Assembly: GCA_041393775.1 (NCBI GenBank)
Contig: JAWKJM010000005.1
Span: 1 to 64,000, forward strand
Reading direction: 5' to 3'
DNA: 64,000 bases
Source of the DNA: JADKAV01 sp041393775
Lineage (GTDB): Bacteria > Actinomycetota > Actinomycetes > S36-B12 > UBA10799
A program made the position numbers and the translations under genes. The notes beneath the pieces are model-generated. The model saw only the letters and a program-made list of their open reading frames with translations. It made no database searches and was not told the DNA's origin. How positions within the stretch are numbered: the stretch's first letter is position 1; the number at the start of each line of letters is the position of its first letter. Positions 8,318-17,074 of this stretch are shown in pieces.

Positions 8318-9610
8318 ATGGCTGAGCCACCAGGCGGCAATCCGCGCGCGATCGTGCGGCGCGAGGTACTGCGGTTCGCGATCCCGGGCGCCATCGGGAT
8401 GGTGTTGCTCGCCTTGGCCAGTCTTGCGATCTCTGCTGCGGTAGCCCGTGAGCAGTCCGTCAGCGATACCCGCACCACCGCCGAGTGGTTGGCCCGGACC
8501 GTGGTGGAGCCCAGAATCGACAAAGGACTCCAAGCGGGCAAGCCCGCGCGCATCGCGGAACTCGACGCAGCGTTCTCCGCGTCGGTCCGGGATTCCGACG
8601 TCAGGGCAGTGCGCTTGTGGAACGAGGACGGGGTCATCATCTATGCCAATGACCCCCGGCTCATCGGTGAGCATTTCCCGGCGCCGGCCGCGACAACCGA
8701 TGGCCCGGAGGAGACGATCACGGATCCGAGTCGACCGGAGAACCGCTACTTGGACCCGGATGTCGATTGGGTTCAGGTGAGTCTGCCTGTCGTCGGCGGC
8801 GACGGTTCCCACTACCTGTTCCAGGTCAGCAAATCTCAGGACACCCTGAGCCAGGACGCCCGCAGTGTCTGGACGGCGTTCGCGCCTCTTCTGGCGGGGT
8901 CCATGGTGCTTCTGGCCACGTTGCTGGGGCTCTTGGGCGTCCGTATGGCCAAGCGCATCAGCGATGAACTGCGTACCCGTGAGGAACTGCTGCAGAGCGC
9001 GATGGACGCCTCTGAACTGGAACGCCGCCGGATCGCCGCGGACCTGCATGACGGCACTGTGCAGAAGCTCGCCGGGTTGTCCTTCGGGCTCGCGGGGATG
9101 GCGGCTCGCGCGGATGCAGCCGGTGATCACGACTCCGCAACCCTGTTGTCGGACGCAGCGCAGGCCTCACGGGCATCGGTGCGTGATCTCCGCACGCTGC
9201 TTGTGGACATCTACCCACCCAATCTCGAGACTTCGGGGCTGGCCCCCGCCATTGCCGCTCTGCTGGACGGTCTGGAGCCGGGCATCGTCGTAGATTCCGA
9301 CCTCAGTGAACTCCCAGACCTGGACCCGGGAGCGCGCACGGTGCTGTACCGGGTTGCCCGGGAGGCGATCGCCAACGTGTCCAAACACGCTGGGGCGTCT
9401 CATGTGGTCGTCCGCCTCACCGAGGCGGTGGACACCGTGGTGCTGAGTGTCGAGGACGACGGGCACGGGTTCGACCCGGACGTCGAACGTCCCGGCCACC
9501 TCGGACTGCGGCTCGTCGACGATCTCGTCACCTCCATCGGCGGCAGGCTCACGGTTGACAGCGCGCCGGGGGCAGGAACGCGTGTGACTGTAAGCGTGGA
9601 GCCGCGATGA
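8318..9610 (+). CDS. NarL-type sensor histidine kinase
   Basis: A 430-residue membrane sensor kinase. TM1 spans about residues 20-43, an extracytoplasmic sensor domain 44-187, TM2 188-209, followed by a short HAMP-like linker. The HisKA_3 dimerisation segment ERRRIAADLHDGTVQKL carries phospho-acceptor His244. The HATPase_c domain has the N-box REAIANVSKHA (Asn353) and the G-boxes DDGHGFD and GHLGLRLV. This is the layout of NarX/DegS-type kinases that pair with LuxR-type regulators, and the next gene is such a regulator. The sensed signal is unknown. Neighbouring secreted proteins are possible targets. Confidence 0.93.
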   Translation: MAEPPGGNPRAIVRREVLRFAIPGAIGMVLLALASLAISAAVAREQSVSDTRTTAEWLARTVVEPRIDKGLQAGKPARIAELDAAFSASVRDSDVRAVRLWNEDGVIIYANDPRLIGEHFPAPAATTDGPEETITDPSRPENRYLDPDVDWVQVSLPVVGGDGSHYLFQVSKSQDTLSQDARSVWTAFAPLLAGSMVLLATLLGLLGVRMAKRISDELRTREELLQSAMDASELERRRIAADLHDGTVQKLAGLSFGLAGMAARADAAGDHDSATLLSDAAQASRASVRDLRTLLVDIYPPNLETSGLAPAIAALLDGLEPGIVVDSDLSELPDLDPGARTVLYRVAREAIANVSKHAGASHVVVRLTEAVDTVVLSVEDDGHGFDPDVERPGHLGLRLVDDLVTSIGGRLTVDSAPGAGTRVTVSVEPR

Positions 9611-10236
9611 TCAAAGTGGTACTGGTCGACGACCACCGCGTCGTGGTCGAGGGACTGCGTCTGCTCATCGACGCGTTCGACGACGTCGAAGTGGTGGGTT
9701 CGGCCACCGATGGCCGTGCCGGAGCCGATCTGGTGAACGCTCTGCGCCCGGATGTCGTCCTGATGGACCTGTCCATGCCGGTGATGGGCGGTGTCGAGGC
9801 CACTCGCGCTATCAATGAGGCAGCTCCTGGAACCGCAGTGGTGATGCTCACCACGTTCGCCGAGCCCGAGCAGGTGCTGCACAGCCTCGACGCCGGCGCA
9901 GTCGGTTACCTCATGAAGGATGCCGAACCTCAGACCCTGGTCGATGGCATCCGGGCGGCCGCAGCAGGGGGGTCGCCGATCGACCCGCGGGTGGCGCGCA
10001 CATTGGTCGAGGCGCGGCGTGCAAGCGCTGTGCTGGAGGATCCGGAGCTGACCGCAAAGCAGCGGGAGGTACTGGGGTTGGTCGCCGAGGGCCTGCCGAA
10101 CCGACTGGTGGCCAAACGGCTCGGCGTGAGTGAGAAGACCGTCAAAGCCCATCTCACACAGATCTACGCCGCGATCGGGGTCACCGACCGGGTCCAGGCG
10201 GCGCTATGGGCGCGGGACCACCTGTCCGAATCCTGA
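9607..10236 (+). CDS. LuxR/NarL-family response regulator
   Basis: A 209-residue two-domain regulator. The receiver domain (1-120) has the acidic pocket DDH at residues 8-10, phospho-acceptor Asp54 in LMDLSMPVM, Thr in MLTTF and Lys in YLMKDAE. The C-terminal HTH (about 145-209) holds LTAKQREVLGLVAEGLPNRL and LGVSEKTVKAHL, the classic LuxR/GerE DNA-binding helix. Its ATG overlaps the kinase stop (ATGA at 9607-9610), so the pair is translationally coupled and nearly certainly a cognate system. Confidence 0.95.
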   Translation: MIKVVLVDDHRVVVEGLRLLIDAFDDVEVVGSATDGRAGADLVNALRPDVVLMDLSMPVMGGVEATRAINEAAPGTAVVMLTTFAEPEQVLHSLDAGAVGYLMKDAEPQTLVDGIRAAAAGGSPIDPRVARTLVEARRASAVLEDPELTAKQREVLGLVAEGLPNRLVAKRLGVSEKTVKAHLTQIYAAIGVTDRVQAALWARDHLSES

Positions 10237-10390
10237 CCCCGTGCAGCGTCGGTCCACGTGCCGTTCTGACGGGGGCCTGTGCGACCGCCCGACCTCGCGA
10301 AGTGGACGCGGCGCCGAGCGGTGCGGGCCGGACGGGGCAAGGTCGTTCCCGACGCGGTGGTGACCGCGACTGTTTCTGCCGAATGATCCG

Positions 10391-10703
10391 CAGGAGCTGG
10401 CCGCGAGGTCAGAGAAAGTGCACGAGGTGTTCGTTCTCTAGTCCGAAAATGGCTGGTGTACTCGGTCGCCGCAGAAGTGGGCCGCGAGGTTAGAGAATGG
10501 TCGCGAGGTTAGAGATCGTGCACGAGGTTAGTGAACGCACGTGTGGTTTCTCTAACCTCGTGCACGTTCTCTAACCCGAGCGGTTTGCGCCCGGCATTTC
10601 CCCGCCTGAACGCGGCGGCCGGCCACGGCCATGCACCACCAACGCGAGCGATCTCCGCCCGTCTGAACGCCGCGGCTGACCACAGCCGCGGAGGCTACGC
10701 GAA
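10391..10703 (+). repeat. interspersed palindromic repeat, locus 3 (forward, with partial upstream copy)
   Basis: A degenerate unit (10391-10440, GCGAGGTCAGAGAAAGTGCA) precedes the full unit: head flank TCCGAAAATGGCTGGTGTAC at 10441-10460, iterons, left arm 10508-10535, loop 10536-10547, right arm 10548-10575, then two GC-rich modules ending near 10703. It lies between two genes on the plus strand. Outside the repeat, 10237-10390 and 10704-10797 show only the SDR ribosome site. Confidence 0.88.
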
Positions 10704-10797
10704 CCGGCCGGGCAAACGGCAACCGTCCGACCGCGGACGCCCGTTCGGACAGGTATCCGATGCTGGCGGCGATACGCTCGAACAGGAGGTGTTCGCA

Positions 10798-11619
10798 ATG
10801 AAGGTGTCCGGCAAGGTCTGGGTGATCACCGGCGGTGGCAACGGCATGGGACGCGAGTTGGTGCTGAGTGTCTTGCGAGACGGTGGCCGGTTTGCTGCCG
10901 TCGATGTCCGCGCCGAGTCGCTGCAGGAGACCGCCGCGATGGCGTCCGCGGGCGATCGGTTGTCCACGCATGTCGTCGATATCACCGATCGCGTGGCGGT
11001 GGAAGCGCTCGTCGAGCCGGTCGTCGATGCACACGGCGCGGTGGATGGGGTGATCAACAACGCAGGCGTCATCCAGCCGTTCATCCCGGTCAAGGATCTG
11101 GACTATGGAGCAATCCAGCGGGTACTGGACGTGAACCTGATGGGCACCTTGTACATGGTGAAGGCTTTCCTGCCCGCCTTGCTCGAACGACCCGAGGCGC
11201 ACATCGCGAACGTGTCCAGCATGGGCGGGTTCTTCCCGTTCCCCGGCCAGAGCATTTACGGCGCGAGCAAGGCCGCCGTCAAGTTGCTGACCGAAGGTCT
11301 CTACGCAGAACTGCTGGACACTACGGTCAACGTGTCGGTCATCATGCCTGGTGCCGTGAACACTGGCATCACGGAGAACTCGGGGGTGTCCACGCCCGCC
11401 GCGGATGATGCGGCCGGCATGCCCATGACCTCGGCGCAGGATGCCGCCCGGATCATGATCGACGGCATCGAGAAGAACCGGCTGTACATCTTTGTCGGCA
11501 AGGACGCCCGGCTGATGAACCTCGCGATCCGGATAGCCCCGCGGCAGGCGATCGGCTTCATACAGAAGAAGATGAAGGGCCTGCTGCAGAGCGGTTCCGA
11601 TGTGAACCAGCGAAACTGA
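10798..11619 (+). CDS. short-chain dehydrogenase/reductase (SDR)
   Basis: A 273-residue classical SDR. The Rossmann motif TGGGNGMG lies at residues 11-18, NNAG near 82-85, the catalytic Ser is in NVSSMGG and the catalytic pair in YGASK. The family reduces or oxidises small carbonyl/hydroxyl compounds with NAD(P)H; the substrate is not predictable. The C-terminal 50 residues are basic and hydrophobic (IRIAPRQAIGFIQKK), which may touch the membrane. The start at 10798 is set by AGGAGG eight bases upstream; the much longer open frame runs back into the repeat and is not coding. Confidence 0.9.
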   Translation: MKVSGKVWVITGGGNGMGRELVLSVLRDGGRFAAVDVRAESLQETAAMASAGDRLSTHVVDITDRVAVEALVEPVVDAHGAVDGVINNAGVIQPFIPVKDLDYGAIQRVLDVNLMGTLYMVKAFLPALLERPEAHIANVSSMGGFFPFPGQSIYGASKAAVKLLTEGLYAELLDTTVNVSVIMPGAVNTGITENSGVSTPAADDAAGMPMTSAQDAARIMIDGIEKNRLYIFVGKDARLMNLAIRIAPRQAIGFIQKKMKGLLQSGSDVNQRN

Positions 11620-11628
11620 CGATGGGGT

Positions 11629-11650
11629 GCGGGGTGGGAGACGGCCCCGC
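11629..11650. terminator. possible bidirectional hairpin between convergent genes
   Basis: GCGGGG (11629-11634) pairs with CCCCGC (11645-11650) in the 42-bp gap between the SDR stop and the oxidoreductase stop. The stem is short and there is no T-run. Confidence 0.35.
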
Positions 11651-11661
11651 GAGCCGGTCGA

Positions 11662-13947
11662 TCAGGCGACCGTCTCAACCCTCGCCGGTACGTGCTTGTG
11701 CCAGGGGGTCCCCACCCACTCGTCTCGATCCCCGGTACTCGTGAGGTCGTTGGGCGCCGTACCTGTCCGGAGCGGATCCCCGCTGGCAGCGGTCACGGCG
11801 AGCCCGAAGCCGTTTGGCAACGACACATGGCCCCCGCGCATGGTGTCGGTGACGTCGACGGGCACCGTCACACTGCCGCGACGAGTCGTCAGTCGCACTT
11901 GGTCCCCAGTAGTAACGCCCAATCGCTCGGCGTCGGTCTCACTGATCCGAAGCCTCCCCTCCGGATCCCGCCGCCTCCACTGCGGATCACGGATGATCGT
12001 GTTCGCCGTGAAGGCCCGGCGCTCGCCGGCGGACAACACGAAGGGGTATTCCGGGTCTGGAGTTTCGATCCGCCGGTCCGCGAGGGTCGCCACCTCGGCG
12101 AGCAGTTCTGGCACTTCCAGTTGAATGCGCTCCTTGGGCAATCGTGCCCACGAGGCACCGTATTCGTCGTCGGTGATAACCACTGCGTGCCTGCTGCTCA
12201 GAATCGAGTCGAACAACCGCTCCCCGGCGCCCGGTCCGGACCCGAAACCTGCGCGTTCGACCCCGTTCGGATTCGCGGCCGCACATTGGTGTGCCGCCGC
12301 CCACAGGATCGAGGCGGCGGCTGCATCGCCAGGGAGGGTCGGCCCGAGTGTCCGGTAGAGCAGAACGGGTGCCAACTTGCGCAGGCCCGGATCAGCGACT
12401 GCGCGGAGGAAGGCCCCGGCGAACGCCTCGCGGCCCTGTGCGGCGGCTTCCCGCAGCGGGGCGTAGTCGGCGTCGGACAACGCCCCTGCTGCTTCGACGA
12501 GGCGCGCATGGATCTCGGGTTCCGGCAACAACCCGGGTGGCGCCGGCAGCACAGGATGCCGCAGATGGAAGATGTTGCGGGGGAAGTCGAAGTTGAAGAA
12601 CGTCGCCTCGTACTTCTCGTACTGTGTCGGCGCCGGCAGTACGTAGTCCGCCAGTCGGGCAGTCTCAGTCATGGACACGTCGATCACGACCAGCATGTCC
12701 AGCGTTTGCAGTGCCTCCCGCATGCGTGCCGAGTCCGCCAACGAGTGGGCGGGGTTGGAGCTCTCCACCAGCATGGCCCGGTAGCGGGCAGGGTGGTCTG
12801 CGAGGATCTCGTCGGCGATGACATTGCAGGGCACCAGCCCGCTGACGATCGGCGCGCCCACGACGGGACTGCGGGGCCCCTCTCCTGCTGGATAGCCACG
12901 ATCGCGTCCGATCCCCACCATCGCGGAGGGGACGTACTGGGTCCCCCGCTTCCCGAAGTTCCCGGTGAGCAGCCACACCAGCTTCTCCACATAACTGACC
13001 AAGGTCGAATTGTGGTTCATCTGGACGCCGAGGTCCTCCAAAACCGCGACCGAGTCCGCCGCGGCTATCAGGGATGCGACCTCCCGCACGTCCGTTTCCG
13101 GAATATCGGCGGCTCGGCAGTACTGGTCGACCGGCACAGCGCGCAGGACATCAGCCACCGCCTCGAAGCCGTCGGCGTGCTCGGCGATCCAGTCACTGGC
13201 CACCAGGTCCTCCTGAACCAGCACCGCGGCTATGGCAGTCATCAACCACAGGTCGGCGCCGGGTCGTACCTGCAGGTGGTGGTCGGCGAGTTCAGCGGTT
13301 TGGGTCCGGACCGGGTCGATGACCACCATGGACCGTTCCGGGTCCTTGGCGATCTCTTTGAGGACAGCACGCGCCCGTGGGAACCCATGCGACTGGTAGG
13401 GGTTCTTCCCGATGAACAGCGCTACCTCGCAGTGCTCGAAATCGGCCCTGGTGACGTGTCCGAGCATGCGGGCGCTGACCCAGAATTCGCCGGTCTTCTC
13501 CTGGGCCAGGGCGCTGGAACGAAACCGGGCGCCGTATGCATGCATGGTGGCTGGGGAGTACGCGCCGCCGAGATGGTTCCCCTGTCCGCCGCCGCCGTAG
13601 TAGAAGATGGTTTCGCCGCCGTGAGTGTCGCGGATCGAACTGAGCCGTCCGGCGATCTCGGTGATCGCTGTGTCCCAGTCGATCTCCTCGAAGGTGCCGT
13701 CGTCCATGCGGCGCAGCGGCGCGGTCAGGCGATCCGCCCGGCCGTTCTGATAGAGGTCCAGGCGCAATGCTTTGTTGCAGGTGTACCCGTGCGAGGCCGG
13801 GTGCTGCTTGTCGCCGCGGATCTTCGCGAAGTTCTCACCGTCGAGCAGGACCTCCAGACCGCAGTTGCACTCGCACAGGATGCAGGCGGTGGGGTACCAG
13901 GGGCCGCTTTCGTTCATGGGGGTCTCCGATCCAGCAACATGTTTCAT
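11662..13947 (-). CDS. molybdopterin-dependent oxidoreductase with one [4Fe-4S] cluster
   Basis: A 761-residue catalytic subunit of the DMSO-reductase superfamily. The N-terminal [4Fe-4S] site is Cys22, Cys25, Cys29 (CILCECNCG) and Cys57 (GYTCNKA). The cofactor-binding regions follow (FYYGGGGQGNHLGG; ALFIGKNPYQSHG; VVIDPVRTQTAELAD), and the C-terminal molydopterin-guanine-dinucleotide domain has GDQVRLTTRRGSV and VSLPNGFG. No twin-arginine signal is present, so it is cytoplasmic. There is no obvious Cys or Sec metal ligand at the usual place, so the specific reaction is open. It is coupled to the upstream TetR gene by ATGA (13944-13947). No electron-transfer subunit gene is adjacent. Confidence 0.88.
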   Translation of the reverse strand: MKHVAGSETPMNESGPWYPTACILCECNCGLEVLLDGENFAKIRGDKQHPASHGYTCNKALRLDLYQNGRADRLTAPLRRMDDGTFEEIDWDTAITEIAGRLSSIRDTHGGETIFYYGGGGQGNHLGGAYSPATMHAYGARFRSSALAQEKTGEFWVSARMLGHVTRADFEHCEVALFIGKNPYQSHGFPRARAVLKEIAKDPERSMVVIDPVRTQTAELADHHLQVRPGADLWLMTAIAAVLVQEDLVASDWIAEHADGFEAVADVLRAVPVDQYCRAADIPETDVREVASLIAAADSVAVLEDLGVQMNHNSTLVSYVEKLVWLLTGNFGKRGTQYVPSAMVGIGRDRGYPAGEGPRSPVVGAPIVSGLVPCNVIADEILADHPARYRAMLVESSNPAHSLADSARMREALQTLDMLVVIDVSMTETARLADYVLPAPTQYEKYEATFFNFDFPRNIFHLRHPVLPAPPGLLPEPEIHARLVEAAGALSDADYAPLREAAAQGREAFAGAFLRAVADPGLRKLAPVLLYRTLGPTLPGDAAAASILWAAAHQCAAANPNGVERAGFGSGPGAGERLFDSILSSRHAVVITDDEYGASWARLPKERIQLEVPELLAEVATLADRRIETPDPEYPFVLSAGERRAFTANTIIRDPQWRRRDPEGRLRISETDAERLGVTTGDQVRLTTRRGSVTVPVDVTDTMRGGHVSLPNGFGLAVTAASGDPLRTGTAPNDLTSTGDRDEWVGTPWHKHVPARVETVA

Positions 13948-14516
13948 CGTCGTTCCAGAAGCAGGTTGATCTCAGCAGCGACATCGTCGAGAGCCTCGAC
14001 GTCGCCTCGCACACGGCACAGGATGATGGCTCCTTCGACGGCTGCGACGATCACCGTGGCAAGCCGCTCAACTCTCTGTGTCGGATACCCCTCGGCCACG
14101 AGCAGGTTGGACAAGTCGGCGTGCCACCGGTCGAGGATCGCTCGCACGGTCTGCGCAACCTCCGGCAGGTCCCGGCGGTCGTCGACAGCGACCGCGACCA
14201 CCGGACAACCGGAGTGGAAGTCGGACTCCGTCATCATGCGCTTCCAGAAGCGGATGAACCTGTCGATCGCCTGTCGGCTGTCACCCTCGGAGACAGCGCG
14301 CTGCAGCATTGCTGAGATGAAGTCACCGGACTGACGCAGTGCGCTCAGCACGATCTCGTCGCGACCACCGGGAAAGTGGTGGTACACCGATCCACGGGGA
14401 GCGCCACTGCGTGCCAGCACCGCATCCACGGTCACTGCGTTCGCGCCGCGTTCACGGAGCAACTCCGACGCGCTGTCCAACATTCTTGCTTTGGTGGATC
14501 CTCGCGTTCTTGGCAT
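13944..14516 (-). CDS. TetR/AcrR-family regulator
   Basis: A 190-residue repressor-type protein. The N-terminal HTH is ARMLDSASELLRERGANAVT followed by VDAVLARSGAPRGSVYHHF, the typical TetR recognition helix. The ligand domain contains SGCPVVAVAVD, a pattern of the LmrA/YxaF-like TetR subgroup. It is the first gene of a two-gene unit with the molybdopterin oxidoreductase, whose ATG overlaps its stop, so it most likely controls that enzyme and itself. A candidate operator overlaps its start codon. Confidence 0.92.
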   Translation of the reverse strand: MPRTRGSTKARMLDSASELLRERGANAVTVDAVLARSGAPRGSVYHHFPGGRDEIVLSALRQSGDFISAMLQRAVSEGDSRQAIDRFIRFWKRMMTESDFHSGCPVVAVAVDDRRDLPEVAQTVRAILDRWHADLSNLLVAEGYPTQRVERLATVIVAAVEGAIILCRVRGDVEALDDVAAEINLLLERR

Positions 14517-14534
14517 GTCAAGAGACTATGACAT
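14515..14534. promoter_or_regulatory. candidate operator at the TetR gene start
   Basis: ATGTCA (14515-14520) and TGACAT (14529-14534) form an inverted repeat with 6-bp arms and an 8-bp spacer that overlaps the TetR start codon. Position and symmetry fit autoregulation; the identity is inferred. Confidence 0.35.
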
Positions 14535-14734
14535 AGAGCATAATTGTGGAAGGGGGCCCGGGGATCGAGTCCCAACGCACACAGTGTGCTCCGGCCCACA
14601 CGGCGCTGTTCGGCATCTGCAGGTGAACCGCGTGCGACGAACGGCAAGCGGCGCTCTGGTGCGGGCCCTCTCAGGACATCAGAGGCGGTGGCGCGCCAGC
14701 CCGGACCCGCGGGCCGGACGCACGCAGGTGGCCG

Positions 14735-15265
14735 TCACCCGGATTTGCGGGCGCGGTAGGCAGCTTGAGCTTCACGGTTCCCGCACGTCGTACTGCAGAA
14801 GCGCCGTGAGCGGTTGCGGGAAAGGTCCAAGACAATGCCATTGCAGTCCTGGGCGCCACACACCTGCAGCCGGCCCATCTCGTCGGCGCGCACCACGTCG
14901 ACCATTGCCATCGCGGTCTCCACGAGGACGCGTTCGTGCATGGGTCGGTCGTCCGAAATGGCGTGGATGTGCCAGTCCAGGTGGTCGTGGCGCACCAGTT
15001 GCGGGACTGCTTTCTGCTGGGTAAGGATCGCGTTGATCAGCGTGACTGCGGTATCCCGATCCGCTGTCAGCAACTCCCGCACACGGGGCCGGATGGCTTT
15101 CACGGCCCCGAACTCCTCGATGTCCGGCCGTGAGCCGGTGTATCCCCACTTGTCGTAGAAGTCGAGCAGGGCGTCCAGCGACGTGAGCGTGTCCGGAGGC
15201 TCCGCGGAGTTCGCCAGATCCACGGCAGCCCCGAGGGCTTCTCGAGTGTCAGGGGCGAAAACCAC
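14735..15265 (-). CDS. CGNR zinc-finger/ABATE-domain putative regulator
   Basis: A 176-residue protein. Residues 1-125 are the helical ABATE (putative stress-induced regulator) domain. The C-terminus has a CGNR zinc finger: VCGAQDCNG, then RRFCSTTCGNREAQAAYR, giving four Cys for one Zn2+. Such proteins are thought to be DNA-binding regulators. The start is GTG at 15265 with AAGG seven bases upstream. It is divergent from an EamA exporter across a 39-bp gap holding an inverted repeat, which suggests it regulates that exporter. The 218 bp beyond its stop (14517-14734) hold no convincing gene. Confidence 0.88.
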   Translation of the reverse strand: MVFAPDTREALGAAVDLANSAEPPDTLTSLDALLDFYDKWGYTGSRPDIEEFGAVKAIRPRVRELLTADRDTAVTLINAILTQQKAVPQLVRHDHLDWHIHAISDDRPMHERVLVETAMAMVDVVRADEMGRLQVCGAQDCNGIVLDLSRNRSRRFCSTTCGNREAQAAYRARKSG

Positions 15266-15266
15266 A

Positions 15267-15298
15267 TTGACACCTTATCCTAACGAGGCGTAGTGTCA
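15267..15298. promoter_or_regulatory. promoter and inverted repeat between CGNR and EamA genes
   Basis: For the plus strand, TTGACA (15267-15272), an 18-bp spacer and TAGTGT (15291-15296) form a near-consensus promoter ending 8 bp before the exporter ATG (15305), which implies a leaderless mRNA. The same stretch is bounded by TGACAC (15268-15273) and GTGTCA (15293-15298), an inverted repeat that covers both promoter elements and could be a repressor site. Confidence 0.5.
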
Positions 15299-15304
15299 GG
15301 GGCT

Positions 15305-16330
15305 ATGAGCGCAAACGCCCCTTACGGACGGGAGTTGCCGGTGTCCCCGAAGAACCCGGGCGTGGGACTCATGCTCGCGATCACGTCGGCTGTGTCCTTC
15401 GGGCTGTCCGGCTCACTGGCGCGTGCCCTGATGGACGCCGGGTGGTCACCGACGGCGGCCGTGGCCGTGAGGGTGACGATCGCCGCGGTGGTCTTGGCGG
15501 TGCCCGGCCTCTTGGCCGTGCGCGGCCGAACCGGCTTGCTTCGGGCCAACCTGGGGACGATCGCCATATATGGTCTGCTGGCCGTGGCCGGCGCACAGAT
15601 GCTCTATTTCCTGGCGGTCTCACGCCTCGATGTCGGTGTTGCCCTGCTGATCGAGTACACCGCACCGCTGGCGGTGGTGCTCTGGATGTGGCTGGCTCGC
15701 AGCCAACGTCCCGGCCCGCTGACCTTCCTTGGGGCGGCGATCGCCGCAGTCGGACTGGTTCTGCTGCTCGACGTGCTGGGCGGCGCATCTGTGGATCTGC
15801 TGGGGGTGCTTTTCGCGCTCGGAGCGATGATCGGAGCGGCGACGTACTTCGTGATCTCCGCCGACGACAGCAGCGGTCTGCCGCCCATCACGCTTGCGGC
15901 CGGCGGTCTGGTGTTCGCATCGGTGCTGTTCTGGGTAGCGGCGGCGGTCGGCGTCCTCCCGATCAGCACGTCGACGGCGCCGGTCGTGTTTACCACCGGC
16001 ACCGTGCCGTGGTGGGTTCCGGTTCTGGCGCTCGGCCTGGTGACGGCTGCACTTGCGTACGTCACCGGGATCGGCGCGGCGCGGCACTTGGGCTCGCGGC
16101 TGGCTTCGTTCGTCGCGCTGTCCGAAGTCGCTGCCGGGCTCGGATTCGCCTGGGTGCTGCTCGCCCAGCAGCCGCGGCCGGTGCAGTTGCTCGGTGCGCT
16201 GCTGGTACTCGGCGGTGTCGTGGTCGTCAAACTGGGTGAGCGGGAGGTGCTGTCGGCTGCCACCGCAACCGGCGAGATGGACGACCTGCTGGTCGACGTG
16301 GTCCCTCGCGATCACCGGTCAATGGATTGA
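15305..16330 (+). CDS. EamA/DMT-superfamily transporter
   Basis: A 341-residue exporter-type membrane protein with ten predicted helices in two EamA repeats (about residues 17-150 and 165-295); the second repeat ends with PRPVQLLGALLVLGGVVVVK, a typical close. The C-terminal 30 residues are hydrophilic. Family members export amino acids or small metabolites. ATG 15305 is chosen because it sits at the expected distance from the -10 element; a GTG at 15293 lies inside the promoter. It is divergent from the CGNR regulator gene. Confidence 0.9.
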   Translation: MSANAPYGRELPVSPKNPGVGLMLAITSAVSFGLSGSLARALMDAGWSPTAAVAVRVTIAAVVLAVPGLLAVRGRTGLLRANLGTIAIYGLLAVAGAQMLYFLAVSRLDVGVALLIEYTAPLAVVLWMWLARSQRPGPLTFLGAAIAAVGLVLLLDVLGGASVDLLGVLFALGAMIGAATYFVISADDSSGLPPITLAAGGLVFASVLFWVAAAVGVLPISTSTAPVVFTTGTVPWWVPVLALGLVTAALAYVTGIGAARHLGSRLASFVALSEVAAGLGFAWVLLAQQPRPVQLLGALLVLGGVVVVKLGEREVLSAATATGEMDDLLVDVVPRDHRSMD

Positions 16331-16416
16331 GGTGTTCGTCCGGCGCGCCCATGTCGGTGCCGGACCCGCTGGAGCGTCGTTTGTACACCAGGGCCTGGAC
16401 CCCAACGCAGCGCACC

Positions 16417-16842
16417 CTAGGCAGCAGCCCCCGTGGTGTGAACGATTCGGGAACCGCCGGGCGTCACCAGATGAAAGCCGATCACGGGCAACTTCTCGCT
16501 GAATGACGCTTCGACGCACCGCCGCCACGCCTGGTCACCGGCGGTCACGCTCAGCCCACCTCTGCGGGCCAGCGCGAACAGCGCGGTTGCCCCGGGAAAG
16601 GCGTCTGCGAGCGAGGCGGCCATCCGTGCCAGATGGTCAGCGGCATATGGCGGCGGCAAGCGTCCCACCCCGTCGATCTGCATGGGCTGGACGGGACGAC
16701 GCTGATCGTCGCAGACGACGACTACCAGCGCGCCCTCATGGCGGGCCCGCATGCTGACGTACAGATCCAGGACGTCTGCGATGTGCGTGGGATCTTGCAG
16801 GGGTATCGCGGGCCATTCGTCAGGCAGATCTTCGAAACTCAT
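16417..16842 (-). CDS. hypothetical protein, 141 residues
   Basis: An acidic to neutral soluble protein beginning MSFEDLPDEWPAIPL. The middle reads ALVVVVCDDQRRPVQPMQID, a buried strand followed by a polar turn, and the end reads KLPVIGFHLVTPGGSRIVHT. Alternating strands and helices suggest a compact alpha/beta fold, but no family is recognised. ATG 16842 is used; a TTG at 16878 in frame would add 12 residues. It lies alone between the EamA gene (convergent, 86 bp) and a divergent small gene. Confidence 0.6.
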   Translation of the reverse strand: MSFEDLPDEWPAIPLQDPTHIADVLDLYVSMRARHEGALVVVVCDDQRRPVQPMQIDGVGRLPPPYAADHLARMAASLADAFPGATALFALARRGGLSVTAGDQAWRRCVEASFSEKLPVIGFHLVTPGGSRIVHTTGAAA

Positions 16843-17074
16843 GTGAACAGCCTGGGCAAGTGACCCGGGGGTCGACAACCCCCAGATGAATTCTGTGGAC
16901 GACTGCGATCCTCACCTCGGCGTCTTGCGTCCCGGGCCTCAGCCAGGCGCGCATGCTCTCCAGCGACCTGAAGTCCAAGGCTGATCCCTGGCCGACGGTC
17001 GCGATCAGGTCCCGGTCCCACGCGTAGTAGTTTGCTAGATGTCGGGGGCGGTACTCAGACGTCAGGAGAGCAGT

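Noticed and set aside
10531..10797. 5' extension of the SDR frame
   Set aside because: It translates the interspersed repeat; AGGAGG places the true start at 10798.
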